NCBI GenBank assembly: GCA_029237695.1
Contig: CM055266.1
Location: 10,247,805 to 10,311,804 of the forward strand
DNA length: 64,000 nt
Direction: 5' to 3'
From: Conchocele bisecta
Lineage: Eukaryota; Mollusca; Bivalvia; Lucinida; Thyasiridae
Below the pieces are notes generated by a model, which was given only the letters and a program-made list of their open reading frames with translations, did not search any database and had not been told where the DNA came from. Positions 23,786 to 35,867 of the stretch are shown here, piece by piece. Position 1 is the first letter of the stretch, and every line of letters starts with the position of its first letter. Position numbers and translations under genes: made by a program.

Positions 23786-24352
23786 GGCCACGTCATCCTG
23801 CGTTACAGACAGAGTGGTGTGGTCGGGGTGGGGGGGGGGGGGGATGTAGTGTAGTCATAGACAAAAGCTGGTGGTGGTGGTGATACACATTGTTCCCACT
23901 GTGGGATATAGACTGGAACTTTTAGGACGCCAAATGTAGATGGCTGGTGTGTGTGGGGGATCATTGTTTTGTGTCCCCGGCGGTGGTGCAGAGTACAATG
24001 ATGAATTACTGATAAATTAATGTATTGAACACACATGTATATGCACTGTGATTCCGTACTTCACAATCCTCAGTTTTAAATTGTTTCTGCATCGTAAAAC
24101 TGAAAATTTATTCATTTTGAAAAACTGAAAATTGTGGCAGATGATCGTAATGAAAACCGGATGTTTACATTCGAAATGAACCGGCGCATCGGTATATTTT
24201 AACCTCACGATGACTCACTGTATATTCATACCATATCCGTACGGATATATCGTATATACGAACGGATATCGTATGTTTGTGTAATATTCGTATAGTTCAT
24301 TTGTATAATGTAAACAAACTGTACTATACGATGATACGGTAAGTTTTTACCG

Positions 24353-24568
24353 CAAATAGCGAAAGAATGACCGCACAAACGGTATCGCGAAAGAATGACC
24401 GCACAAACTGGACCGCGAAAGAATAACCGCACAAACGGTATCGCGAAAGAATGACCGCAAAAACGAGACCGCGATTGGACCGCAATTAGACTGAAATTTC
24501 AGAGGGGACGAATTGCAATTCAAGGACCGCTGGATTGTAATTCTTGGTAAGAGAATCGCAGGCGGGAG
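24353..24568. repeat. 28-33-bp tandem repeats and TTGCAATTC repeat end
   Basis: Four copies of GCGAAAGAATGACCGCACAA (24,370-24,460) lead into AATTGCAATTCAAGGACCGC and end CTTGGTAAGAGAATCGCAGG. That end is the inverse of the repeat end at 15,421. Confidence 0.6.
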
Positions 24569-24765
24569 TGTACAGTAGAACCTCTTGGAACTGTAGGAGA
24601 TACGCATTAAACCACAGTAAATCAGGCATATGAGCATTCTAAGAATGATTGTGTGCTTTGCAATCATGGACACTCACTATCATTAGATGTGTCAGGTTTC
24701 AAGATGTTCTTTTTCTATAACAATAAATAACAATAATAATATAATAATAATAACAATAATTAAGG

Positions 24766-24972
24766 AAGGAAGGAAGGAAGGAAATAAGGGAGGGTGGGAG
24801 GGAGGGGGGTGGGAGGGGGAGGGGGGAGGGAGGGAGGGAGGGAGGGAGGTAGGTAGGTAGGTAGGTAGGTAGGTAGGTAGGTAGGTAGGTAGGTAGGTAG
24901 GTAGGTAGGTAAGTAAGTAAAGTAAGTAAGTAAGTAAAGTAAGTAAAGTAAGTAAGTAAGTAAGTAAGTAAG
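24766..24972. repeat. compound microsatellite
   Basis: Consecutive tetranucleotide runs: GGAA, GGGA/GGGT, AGGG, then AGGT (about 16 copies, 24,846-24,909), then AAGT with occasional 5-base slips up to 24,972. The progression of one-base changes indicates slippage with sequence turnover. Confidence 0.95.
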
Positions 24973-25057
24973 GAAACACATAATATAAATATTCTGAATT
25001 CAATCTCGATTTTGATTTCTTTGCAGGACTTAGTGAAGACACGACTGTTCGTGAACC

Positions 25058-26434
25058 ATGGAAGACAGAAAAGTGACCATCCATAACAAGCTGATTGACG
25101 ACATCTCCGACTTCGGAGTCTCAGCCGGTCCAAAGTATGACAGCTGGATCCAACAAATGAAGCAATACGTCCCCACAGGCATACTCGATCAAAATCCCAG
25201 CCTACTAGACATGCTAAAGGTATTGACCCTTCAATACTACGATGACGATAGTACGATACTATGATGACGATAGTGCGATGCTACGATGACGATATTACGA
25301 TACTACGATAACGATAGTATAATGCTACGATGACCATATTGCGATACCAGGAATGTACGATGACGATAATATGATATCACGACTGTAAGATGACGATAGT
25401 GACTGTACGACGACCTTAAAAACAGATCAACTGTTGTATACACCTGGGGGCCGTTTCATTAAAATTCGTGCGACTAAAATGTGAATAATTATGATAGTCT
25501 GTAAAATTCACATTAACAATGTCTTCTTGTAAACAAATAATGGATTTACATTTATTGAATACATGTCAATATCAATAAATGTAAATGCATGGATTGAAAT
25601 TTCCAGACGATCCGAAATTTGCACTCACAAACATTTTAGTCGTACGAAGTTTAGTGAAACTGCCCCCTGCCTGAGAAACATGCTAAGGCGTGTTAAATTC
25701 CAGTTGTATGCACGTTTGTAGGATATTTAACAATTACTCGAACATGATGGTCACGTGGTACAAACAGTGTTGGATCCGGTCACAATTTTATAAAAATATG
25801 GTGATCGGAGAAGTTTGGATTTATTTTCTTACGAGTAAGTAAGCATGTGTTTTATTTAGCTTAGCTCCAATGCAAACTAATGCTATAATGTGTTCTACAA
25901 CATCGATATGTAGTAAATATATTTAGTGTTTCTAACCTACAGGCCATGGAGAAACGAGGAAACCTAGGTCCGGGAAATTATGAGAAACTGAAAACTGTAG
26001 CGGAGAAAAGTGGCAGCTTGGATATATTTAAGATGATTGAAGATGCTGAAAATGAGATAAGAGCTTTGGATGCTTTGAGAGCAGGTATACATTGATTAGG
26101 GTCCAGATCATCATTTGCAACTTGATACTATAAATACTAATATTCGTGTTTCTACTAAGGATATTCCATGTTTTTAAACATATTTGTGCTTCTGGTATCG
26201 GATTGCATAGGGTTAAATGGAACGTCTCACTATATGTTACAACAATCAATGGTAACGAAATACCGCATGTAACTCAATACTTGAAACGCGACTATTTGTT
26301 TCCACTTATTGATGCTTCTATGTATAGTTAATGTATATATGTACATTGGTACGTTACTTCAATTGTTTGACATTGACTTCCAGGACCAGGTTCAATAAGC
26401 AACACTGGCGGCGCCAACAGTCAAGGACAAAAGG
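25058..26434 (+). CDS. probable death-effector-domain protein, exons 1-3 (partial)
   Basis: Three exons can be followed. Exon 1 (acceptor TTTGCAG at 25,026; ATG 25,058; donor after 25,219) encodes 54 residues. Exon 2 (25,943-26,084, acceptor CCTACAG, donor GTATAC) encodes 47 residues in the same frame. Exon 3 (26,384-26,434) is a 51-base phase-1 exon rich in Gly, Ser and Asn. Joined by normal splicing, the exon 1 end and exon 2 form a helix pattern like a death effector domain: LLDMLK at the end of exon 1, then EKRGNLGPGNYEKL and SLDIFKMIED in exon 2. This matches the DED helix 2-5 pattern (L-x-x-L-x-x-x-G-x-L-x-x-x-N-x-x-x-L...D-x-x-x-x-I). DED proteins act in apoptosis and inflammatory signalling. 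Downstream exons are not seen and may lie past the 43-bp minisatellite. This is the only credible host gene here; the family call is by pattern only. Confidence 0.5.
25235..25420. repeat. imperfect minisatellite, ACGATGACGATAGT units
   Basis: Repeats of TACTACGATGACGATAGTGC type with ~25-35-base spacing lie in the first intron of the DED-like gene, directly after the donor. Confidence 0.6.
25446..25668. mobile_element. MITE with GGGGGCCGTTTCAT ends
   Basis: The left end GGGGGCCGTTTCATTAAAAT (then TCGTGCGACTAAAATGT) matches the inverted right end ACATTTTAGTCGTACGAAGT (then TTAGTGAAACTGCCCCC). The element is ~223 bp with no ORF and lies in the intron of the DED-like gene. Its ends resemble the 14,238 element. 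Confidence 0.75.
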
Positions 26435-26730
26435 GTATGTTGCACATTATCTTTTCTTTAAATTCACCTATAATGGAGTAAGACTACTACTAGCCGACTG
26501 TGCACTAGTTATATTTTTTTTGTCATTTTGGTGGCCGTTTCGGACGCCATCTTGATTCGTTGATTAAGCTCCAGTGTGATTCATGAGGAGTTTTGATATG
26601 TTATTACTACATGTAATGATATGCTGAACATTTCCTAACAAAAATCAGATTTGGCTTATGTTTCCGATCTCAAACCTAATGCTATTCGTCTATACATGTA
26701 TATTTGATTAATGAAGTCGTATGACAATAA

Positions 26731-27376
26731 TGGTCTGACAATATCATGGACGAGTATGTTCCATTTAATGAAGTGGTCTGACAATATCATGGACGAGTGT
26801 ATTCCGTTTACTGAAATAGTCTGACAATATCACGGAAGAGTGTATTCCGTTTACTGAAATGGTCTGACAATATCATGGAATAGTGTATTCCATTTACTGA
26901 AATGGTCTGACAATATCATAGACGAGTGTATTCCGTTTACTGAAATGGTCTGACAATATCATGGACGAGTGTATTCCGTTTAATGAAATGGTCTGACAAT
27001 ATCATGGAATAGTGTATTCCATTTAATGAAATGGTCTGACAATATCATGGACGAGTGTATTCCGTTTAATGAAATGGTCTGACAATATCATGGAAGAGTG
27101 TATTCCGTTTAATGAAATAGTCTGACAATAACATGGAAGAGTGTATTCCGTTTAATGAAATGGTCTGACAATGTCATGGAATAGTGTATTCCGTTTAATG
27201 AAATTATCTGACAATATCATGGACGAGTGGTTTCCGTTTAATGAAATGGTCTGACAATGTCATGGAATAGTGTATTCCATTTAATGAAATTGTCTGACAA
27301 TATCATGGACGAGTGTATTCCGTTCAATGAAATGGTCTGACAATAACATGGAATAGTGTATTCCGTTTAATGAAAT
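26731..27376. repeat. 43-bp minisatellite, about 15 copies
   Basis: Each unit is TCTGACAATATCATGGACGA followed by GTGTATTCCGTTTAATGAAATGG, with GACGAG/GAATAG/GAAGAG variants. It lies about 300 bases after exon 3 of the DED-like gene, probably in an intron. Confidence 0.95.
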
Positions 27377-28020
27377 AAATAAGAAAATCATCATACATTG
27401 AAGATGTACTGATCACCAAACGTGTTTTCTGCAGCAGTCTCAATGGTATATGTGGCTGTGACTGGAGAAATAGGGTTTGTGACCAGTGTGGCTCCTGATC
27501 AAAGAGCACAGTCATGTAGCCTGACAGCGATCTACAATGCATATTGCTTGCTAGAAGCATGACGGGCGTTTCATTGATGGAATGGCAAACAATGCAGATC
27601 CTTTTCAGACTGTGCAGATGCCCATAAGCCCCATTTCGCCATTTACAGGCGCATATTTATGACCATACTCTATAGAATTGGCTTATGCTTTTTAGCACAC
27701 TGTGTTTTTCATTGAATTTCGACAGCTTTGTATCATTAGAAACAACTGATATGACAGTTTTGTATGTTTTCTGATGTGTTCATAACTATACAATGGGATA
27801 AAGTTCGATTAAATAATATTTGAAGAAATTTGCAAGTTTTATTACCCCACCCACTGAATTTAAATGGCAAAACATATATCTTAATAATTCCATAAACGTA
27901 TGGTATTTTCGTATTTTCTTTGTGTCAGTGGTACCTAGTAGTGTTCATAGGACATGTTAATTTCACTTATGCCGATTATCTGATGTCTGCAATCGTCGAT
28001 GATACAATGTTAAAAAACTA
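27377..28020. other. no gene; dispersed repeat copy
   Basis: Positions 27,453-27,580 match the GTGACCAGTGTGGCTCCTGA repeat of 4,216. A TTCTGCAG at 27,427-27,434 looks like a splice acceptor and stays open for about 44 codons in phase 1, but the reading runs through that repeat, so I do not call an exon. Confidence 0.4.
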
Positions 28021-28700
28021 AATATTTTTCACCATTCCCCACCCACACATTTTACAATGGGAATTTTACATGTAATGCAATTCATTTATGTTATACATTG
28101 TCACTTACTTATAAATGGTTTAAATGCACATGCAACTACTTAAGCAGCACTACAAATAGCTATCCGTGCACACTTCATATACAGTGTGTCCGAGTGTTCG
28201 TCCGTCTGTCTGTCCGCTTCGCATTTTACTTAGTGAAGGTAACAATTATGCTATGTGTCTCAATATGCAAATTTCTCTCGGTGTCTACTAATTGTATCAA
28301 TGGGAATTTTACTTACTAGTGTTTGCAATATATGCTTGAAACCAATATTCTGATTACATAATGTCTACAGCAGATGATGCAATGGTAAAACAATTTAGTT
28401 TTAACTATTTCCCACCCACTGAATTTACAATGGCCATTGTGCATGTAATACTTTTTCTAACTTTATACGCTGGCATATACTTATAAAAGGTTCTTATGAA
28501 CGTGTAGCTACTAACATCTACATATTCGTTATCCACACACATGTCAGAATACAGAATGCATGTCTGTTCGTTTCTCTATATGTCCATTTCATATTTATGC
28601 AGCCATGACAATTACCATACTTATTATGTTGGTGTATTCCAATATGAACGACATATAAATATTACTCTCAGCTGTTGTCAGGCCTTGAAACACCATTAAG
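28021..28700. repeat. direct duplication, ~370-bp spacing, diverged
   Basis: A block from CCCCACCCACACATTTTACA (28,037) through ATAAATGG, GCACATGCAACTACTTAA and GTCCGTCTGTCTGTCC recurs from CCCACCCACTGAATTTACAA (28,409) with the same order of words. A third partial start is near 27,846. A tandem repeat of old age. Confidence 0.6.
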
Positions 28701-29479
28701 TAAAACAAATAAATAAATAAATATAATTATTGCTGTCAATAGTAAAGGTAGTAGGTACTACTTTGCACACTGGATATATGAAATATACATTTTCTACCAT
28801 GCTGAATGAATGATGTGTAGCACAAATTACTCTATGTATGACACATTAAATACTAAAATACATAACATTAAGATAGCTGTATAGTGCGGCGGATAAAGGG
28901 CAATTATTGGCAAAGATGTTCCCCCTTTGGAGAAAAGCATGAATAGTTGCATATAAGGTTTTAAGGTATGCCGAGTTCAAATAAATGGGGATACATTTGA
29001 TCCGAGGTACATAAAGTCGTAAACATCCATGATGGCCGCCATCCGCGATTGGTAAATACAGAAATGGCAATAAGTTGAGATAGAAGCGAGCTATGCCGAT
29101 TATTTTGATGTCTATGCATATAATTTGAAGTGTCTAGTCCATTGGTAGTGTCACTGGGCTACTGCAATCTAACATAGCCGCCATTTTTGTTATCTGAAAA
29201 CAATATTTTGAGACAATAAGTTAATTTATCTCATTTTATTATCGAAGTGGCCATATACAATAAATATTGTTATGTTATATATAAATGAAATGCCTATACT
29301 CCTGGAATCAACATATTATTATTTTAGGCATGAAATGAATGACTAGAATAAGAAATGGACACTGAATTAAGGTCATCCATCTTTCAATTTAAGTCGTTTT
29401 TAGTGGCTATCACACAGATGCTTCTTGGGAGGCACCAACATGCAGGGCCAGCATGATAACAATAGTGATATCCGTGGTG
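28701..29479. other. no gene seen
   Basis: AT-rich host DNA with no supported feature. The ORF-family remnant begins near 29,480. Confidence 0.35.
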
Positions 29480-32360
29480 CCGTGTCTTCAATTGCACAAC
29501 TACTCATCTACAATTTGATTAAGTAAACATCAACAACCGTGCCTGGCATTCGCCTCTGCCAAGATCGAGAAACCTTGCTACCACTATATTTAGCACTCAT
29601 AATCCAAGGCAAAACTAGAAAGCGAGAGCTAGTTGACATTCTATTTGGACTCGGTCTTTCTGTTTCATGTGATCGCGTCTTACAAGTATCAATCGATATT
29701 AGTAATACAGTGATCAACAACTTTAAAACAGATGGAATTGTATGTCCAACCAAGCTTCGTACAGGACTGTTCACAACAGGTAATGAGGACAACATTGATC
29801 ACAATCCGACATCAACTTCGGCACACTCATCTTTCTTTCCATGGGACGGCTATATATCATTGTCACAGCACTGATCTGATGAAAACCAAGGGGTACTTCG
29901 CCACACTGATGTAAATGTACTAGGTAGTGAAGGGCCTAAAGCAAAGGGAATTCAGCTACTTCTGTCAATACACAATGGTGAAACCATTTGACTGATCATA
30001 TGACCCCATCTGACAATCTCATTAAGACTGACACTGCAGAATGTGCCGGGCTGGACAAGATCACTAAAGTCTGCAAAGATGATGGTACAGGTAACATAGT
30101 CAACGCACAGTGGTCAGCGAATTTTGCCTGTTTGGAAGTTACAGCTCCTCGCCCGCCTGCAATTTACGGGACTCTTGCCATTGTTTAGTGAGAGCTCACT
30201 CATTGGCTATGGTTAAACATGACTTTGACTTAATAGCAAAGTCGAACACCTGAATCGAGGCCAAGTGCCAGTGGCCACAATGGATAAGCTATTGTATGGC
30301 ATAGCCAAGAAAATAAAATGGTCATGGTCAGTTTTCTATGGTGAGGCTTCAGTATTAGCTGCAGCCAGCGTAGTGACTGATGCCAGAGCATATGCTGCAC
30401 AAAAGGGGGCTCATGTATCCAGATGCCAATGGGCACATCAAGTAACGGCTGTAGCATTGCATATGCTAACACTACGGGCATTTGACATGTATCAGGAGTC
30501 CCTGTCCTCAGAGGAATCTGTCAACTTTGAAGACTGGCAGATGAGAGAACGACATCCCCAATTCCACTATTGCCATGGATCACACCCATTATGCCTGATG
30601 ACTAGCCATCCATGTAATCGATTTGCTCCATCTACCAGACCAATGTCCACGAGTACATGACAACTTTCTAGCAGGACACTGTGTCACACAGAACACTGCT
30701 AGCAAAGTTGAATGCATGGCACATGATCAAGTAAATAAATGAGCTACAAAATGCCGTTGTGAAGGGAGATGCTGGGGTTATTGGGATCAGCGAGAATGAA
30801 GCAGCATTGAAACGTTGGATGGTGGCCGGCACATAAGTCGGAAGGATGTTTAGTGAGTACAATACCAGATAGACGAATGTTCAAAACATGGTTGAAGCGA
30901 TAGATGGGTATGACAATCCTTTCACAGAAGACAGTACATACGTGGTCAGACTAGACACCAAAGTCGTCATGCCTGATAAAGTCATTGAATTAATTCATAC
31001 AGCTGAAGAAATAGGCACAGCGCAATATCAGATAATCATCCAAGACAGATTGTCCGGTTCCTCCGAGTCTTTCTATGAGTCAATTCAGAAAAACCGGCAT
31101 CCACTCTTCAAATCGTAACGAAATGACGATTTTAATGCAAACAAGAAAACAAAGCATCTTAAAAGTGATGTGGAGTTGTTTTCTCGAATGTATATATCCT
31201 GTCAGTCTAGAGACGGTGACCTAGATGTTTTCTTCGGACAAGAGAATCACCCGTGGCAATCAACATTGGCTGACAATAATGTGATGCGCCAAACTTCAAC
31301 ATCTGATCTCATGACCTGTCTGGAGCCACTAGCTGAGAAAACCGATGATGAAAACCCACGGCATGATGCCAATATCATTGACGGAGCTGCCCTCGTCCAC
31401 ACACGCTACCGGAAAAAGACCACTGCAAAGACATTCGGCGACCAACGTAACGCTGGTATTCTTGTCATATATTGCCAACAGTATGTGAGTCGCCTAGATG
31501 TTGTGTGGGATATCTATAGAACTGGCAGCTTGAACTCCCAGACACGAGCAAGCAGGCGCAATGGGGACCCATTGTAGGTAGCAACAGACACCCGGTAACC
31601 TCAAAACTGGAAAACGTTTCTATGTTTGGATGTTAACATATCAGGTCTGTTTAGCTGCTTAGCTGGTGCTATGTAGACGTATGAGCCTCCGCCAAGCCAG
31701 CTTCTGATCACGATACGTGATGAAACGCTACTGTCTATGCCGCAGTGTGACCTATCCCAGATAGCGCCATGTAACCATGCAAAAAGCAAGGTCATCACAA
31801 TATTATGATACAAGTCAGTGATACATATGTGGTGGTACTTGCCATTGCGACTACTCGAGTTATTCAAGAATTTAAACATTTGGTTGCATTCGGCCATGAA
31901 AAAACAGTTCGCCATGTCTCAACAGACTGTATCGCATCATCACACGGAAATGATCGGTCACAGGGTCTACTATTCCTGCATGCTTTCTCGGGCTGCGATA
32001 CAGTTTCTTCATTTTTCGGAATAGGCAAGAAGACCATGTGGGCGAAGCTCCAACTTATTCAGAACAGTCTTCAAACAGATATCATGGATCAAGATATGGA
32101 GACGCTAGAAACATTTGTAGTCCTCTTGTAAAAGTGCACGTCGACGTTGACCACAGTCAACAGCCTCTTTGCATCCGGAACATGGCAGCTGAATAACATA
32201 TGTTCTCTCCTACTCGTGATGCCTTGCGACAGCATGTCAGCCGCGCTGCCTACCAAGCTGATCATTTATGGGGCAACAATCTAGCTGCAACTCCAAACCT
32301 ACCCGATCCGATGGAATGGAGCTGGACCAAGAAGGGAAGCACATGGTGTCCTGTGTAATA
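29480..32360 (+). pseudogene. degenerate member of a multicopy invertebrate ORF family (PIN-like C-terminus)
   Basis: Seven or more pieces in different frames keep the order of a large uncharacterised protein that is multicopy in molluscs and cnidarians. Pieces: RETLLPLYLALIIQGKTRKR and GLGLSVSCDRVL (29,570-29,680); a charged middle (30,265-30,660); a SRDGDLDVFFGQENHPWQ block (31,200); TAKTFGDQRN and RLDVVWDIYRTGSLNSQTR (31,425-31,545); VSDTYVVVLA and HAFSGCDTVSSFFGIGKKT (31,813-32,035); and RDALRQHVSRAAYQADHLWG (32,205-32,270). The T/D-x-VVVL and GCDT-x-x-x-x-x-G-x-GK motifs resemble acidic motifs of PIN/FEN nucleases (inference). At least six frameshifts or stops make it a pseudogene. Whether the family is itself mobile is not known to me. 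Confidence 0.55.
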
Positions 32361-33118
32361 ATACGAGCCAGCTAAGCTGGAATAAAACTGGACAAATACA
32401 TTTTTTGTACACTTTCAAGATGACAGCCACGCAAGTAAATGAGTTTATTTGACATAAAAAGTAATATTAGGTAGTAAAACCGATGAAACTGAGATATATA
32501 TATCCAGGTTCCATAATATTCACTCAACCCATCTCGAGTCATCAGCAGGGACAGGAAATGTGTAGTTGGCACATGTACTTATACAAATCATGTATATAGT
32601 AAAAAAAATGTATAACTTATATAACTACTGAAATACAATATGTGTCATACACGAACGTTTGTGTTCCAATGTGTATGGCCGTCAACCATTACCAGTATAA
32701 GTGCACACCAGTGTATGCTTCATGGTCATTGCCTAATACATGCAAGTATATTGCTCCATTAGTGTGCACTCTCATTTCATAGGCATCCATTACTGTATTG
32801 TATTTTGTAAGTGAGACATTATAAGTTAATATTGAAGCATGACATTTGATAACCTGTAAGGTTGATATACCATTCATACTATTCATATAAACAAAGAAAT
32901 TGAAGGTCCATCATCTTGCTAAAAGCATGCATATGCTCTTCCAATATATCCACTATTATCCATATATCTGCTATGTAGGCATACATTAACTACTTTGTTT
33001 AACATGTTTTGAACATTCAGTGTTCATAATTGTAGCACATGTGTTACTCTACACCTGTTGTATCAAATTACCAAAATCCAAAAATGATGTAGGTTTGTAA
33101 TCAACTTGTAATAGTTTG
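32361..33118. other. no gene seen; left flank of the Maverick
   Basis: AT-rich host DNA between the ORF-family remnant and the outer element. The six bases before the element (33,113-33,118, AGTTTG) should be repeated at its right end beyond this window. Confidence 0.4.
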
Positions 33119-33518
33119 AGTAGTATATAGGGTATGAGTTTGTTACCGCGACTAAGTGGAAACGAATTGGAGGGTGTTTAAGCCACCACTACAAGAATGG
33201 GTCATACTTTATATGGGGGTCAAACAAAAAATGTATCACCACCGTCAATTTCATCCCATATATTGGAATTCGGTGGAATTAAATTTTAGAATTTTTTGGG
33301 GTCCAAAAATTCTAAAAACTGATTAAATAAATTTTATAATTAGATTATGAGAAAAGATGAGAAATTATGACAAATCTCTCAAAAAGTAGCCGAAACCATT
33401 ACGGATTTTATATCACTTATAAAAATCCGTCATGTTGAACAAACATAACATCTGTTTATAATTAATAATTAATTCCCAAGATTGGGAAAGTATATTTACT
33501 AGTCTATAGAAAAACATT
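33119..33518. repeat. left terminal region of the outer element
   Basis: It begins AGTAGTATATAGGGTATGAG. An imperfect inverted match (GGGTCATACTTTATATGGGG) about 80 bases in suggests a terminal fold-back. No ORF; it lies directly before the polymerase start. The true TIR length cannot be measured because the right end is outside the window. Confidence 0.5.
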
Positions 33519-35867
33519 ATGACAGTTGCCATAACAAATATGAGATGGATGCTGAGGAAACCGAATGTACCTCACACACTGATTAGTGAGGCAGCGATTT
33601 CCCCAGCCCAAAGAACAATACAAACACCTAAAATTCGGCGGAATACGAATAAAAATGAGATAAAACCCCCTCTACGGGGATCCGCAAAACTTTGTGAATT
33701 ACGGCCGGAGGCCTTTAAATTGGGAATAACATTCCCCCCAAATGTGCGGGCGAAAGGCCTGACTAAAATTATAACTGAGGGGAAAAACGAGGAACTTATG
33801 AAAATATTTACTCGTGCGTACAAACGTGGGGCCCTTAACAATTTAAACTCCCAACCTGCACTATACAAAAAAGCCAAATATTTAGCCGATGAGGCTGTAT
33901 TGAGTCTGCGCGGTAGAAATATTGCGGTACCACAAAAACGAATTCCTAAAACCGGCCTGCTAAGGAAAGTAATAAACGAAGGCGACGATATTCTGGACGA
34001 TTACACACGGGCGGAGAGTAAAATAGTGAAAGGACGCCGCACAGTAACTATTACCGTAAAACGGCGCACCCAAGTAGATATAACGGAACGAATAATGTCA
34101 GAGATCGCCCCACTGCTAACTGGGAGCTTTTACATACGTTATTTATTTTCGTACAAATTGGCTCACATCGAGCAGACCGACACACGAGGTAGACCGGAAA
34201 CTATAATATGTCATAAACAACTGTGCGGGAACCCTGGTTGAGAGAATATGAGGACGCGAATAAATGGATTGCCGAACAGGAGGAAACTAGATTGAACATC
34301 GATAAAATAGCCCGCCCGAGCACGAAATGGACGTTTGTTAGGTGGGCCGGCGTTATTATTAAATTAATTCTTTCATCTAGCGCAGACGATGCGGGGATGA
34401 GATCCTCGAAAGTGGCGGGGTGCCCGCTTCCCGAATGGTTGCGATATCGGAAGGGGATAAAACCGTTGGATAAATTTAACAACGAGCTTTGCCTGCTTAG
34501 ATGTATCGTTCTTCTCGACTGATCTGCGAGCAGACCGCTGTCTCACAAAAACGCAAGATTTAGTCCACGAATATATCCTTTTCTGTAAATGTAAGGGATG
34601 GAAAAGACCAGCCGGCCCTATAATACTTGACGACATCAAAAAAGTGGAGGAATGTTTTAAACTCGGAATTGAGGTGTATAAACCAGTCGAAAAGGGCACA
34701 TGGTATTTAAGAAAAGTGGCGGCGCATTACGAAGAAATTGGTACGAAGAAAATGAAAATCGGTATTTACAATAATCACGCATTCCTGATTACCGACATGA
34801 ACAAAACCACCAACACCCTCTGCTGCTACGGGTGCAACCAGCGATTCACGCAATCCCATAGTTTAAAACGGCACGCGCTCACCTGCATGCGAGGGGAGAC
34901 GAAGCTGACGTGTAAAGGCGCTCAGATCGACAGACCAGCATCCGCCTTCGATAAGGCCTTTTACCCTAGATCTCACGCGAGTAAGAAAGCGACCGGGTAG
35001 ATAAAAACGTTCGAAGGTATCGGTAAACCCCACCCCCATATACACTGCACACTGCGGGCACGGCGGTGAGAGGTTGGTGGGTGGAGAGCCAGTTGACGGA
35101 TTTTGTGAGGAAAATAACACGGTTTACCAATTTCACGGGTGTTATTGGCACGGGTGTTCCGAGTGCACCGATAAGGAGGCGAGGCGCGCAGCGAGGGCGG
35201 TTGTGGAAATCGAAGACCAGCGGGGCATGGTTGCGGCGGAGGAGCTCAGAGTGCATCTAATCGAACAATACAACACATTTTGTCAAAGGTGTCCTGACTA
35301 AGTGCCGACCGACCCCGCGACAAGGCCGACCAAAAGCGCAAATTCTAGGTGTACTATATGCGTTGGAACCCCCATGCAATAGCGCAATTCGTGGAAGAAA
35401 CGGCCCCGGATTTAATGGAAGAAATGGTGATCATCAAAGAGAAGGCTGCCGAAAAGAAGTCGTTGGCAAGGGATAGAAACAGAAAAAACTATCGCTAGAG
35501 ACGCTGCGATCGCGAAGGAGTTTACATTAGTTACTATTCGGGAGTGCGATTATAACGGCCCCTGGGATAATACACCGGATCTCCGAACAACCGTTTACCC
35601 GTACCAGATTGTGTACGATTTTGAAGCGTATTTGTCGAAAACTAGCGAAGGTGATAGTCGATGCAGGAGTAAGAAAGGTAATCTAGAATTTGTAAACGAG
35701 CATGTGCCCATAAGCGTGAGTATCGGCGATAATTTATGTACTGAAATAACTCACATAATTATGCGAAACGGATCCGGCCAAATTGGTTGCCCTATTTATG
35801 GAAAACATACAGGAAAGGGGGAAGGCGATACGATAGGCTGTTGGTAAAATATATCTTCCTACCTGTA

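Noticed and set aside
24692..25133. Minus-strand ORFs of Leu/Tyr/Pro/Thr repeats (TYLPTYLP)
   Set aside because: Translation of the compound tetranucleotide microsatellite.
27424..27560. A fourth exon of the DED-like gene after TTCTGCAG
   Set aside because: The open frame runs through a dispersed repeat found at two other places, so it is not specific to the gene.
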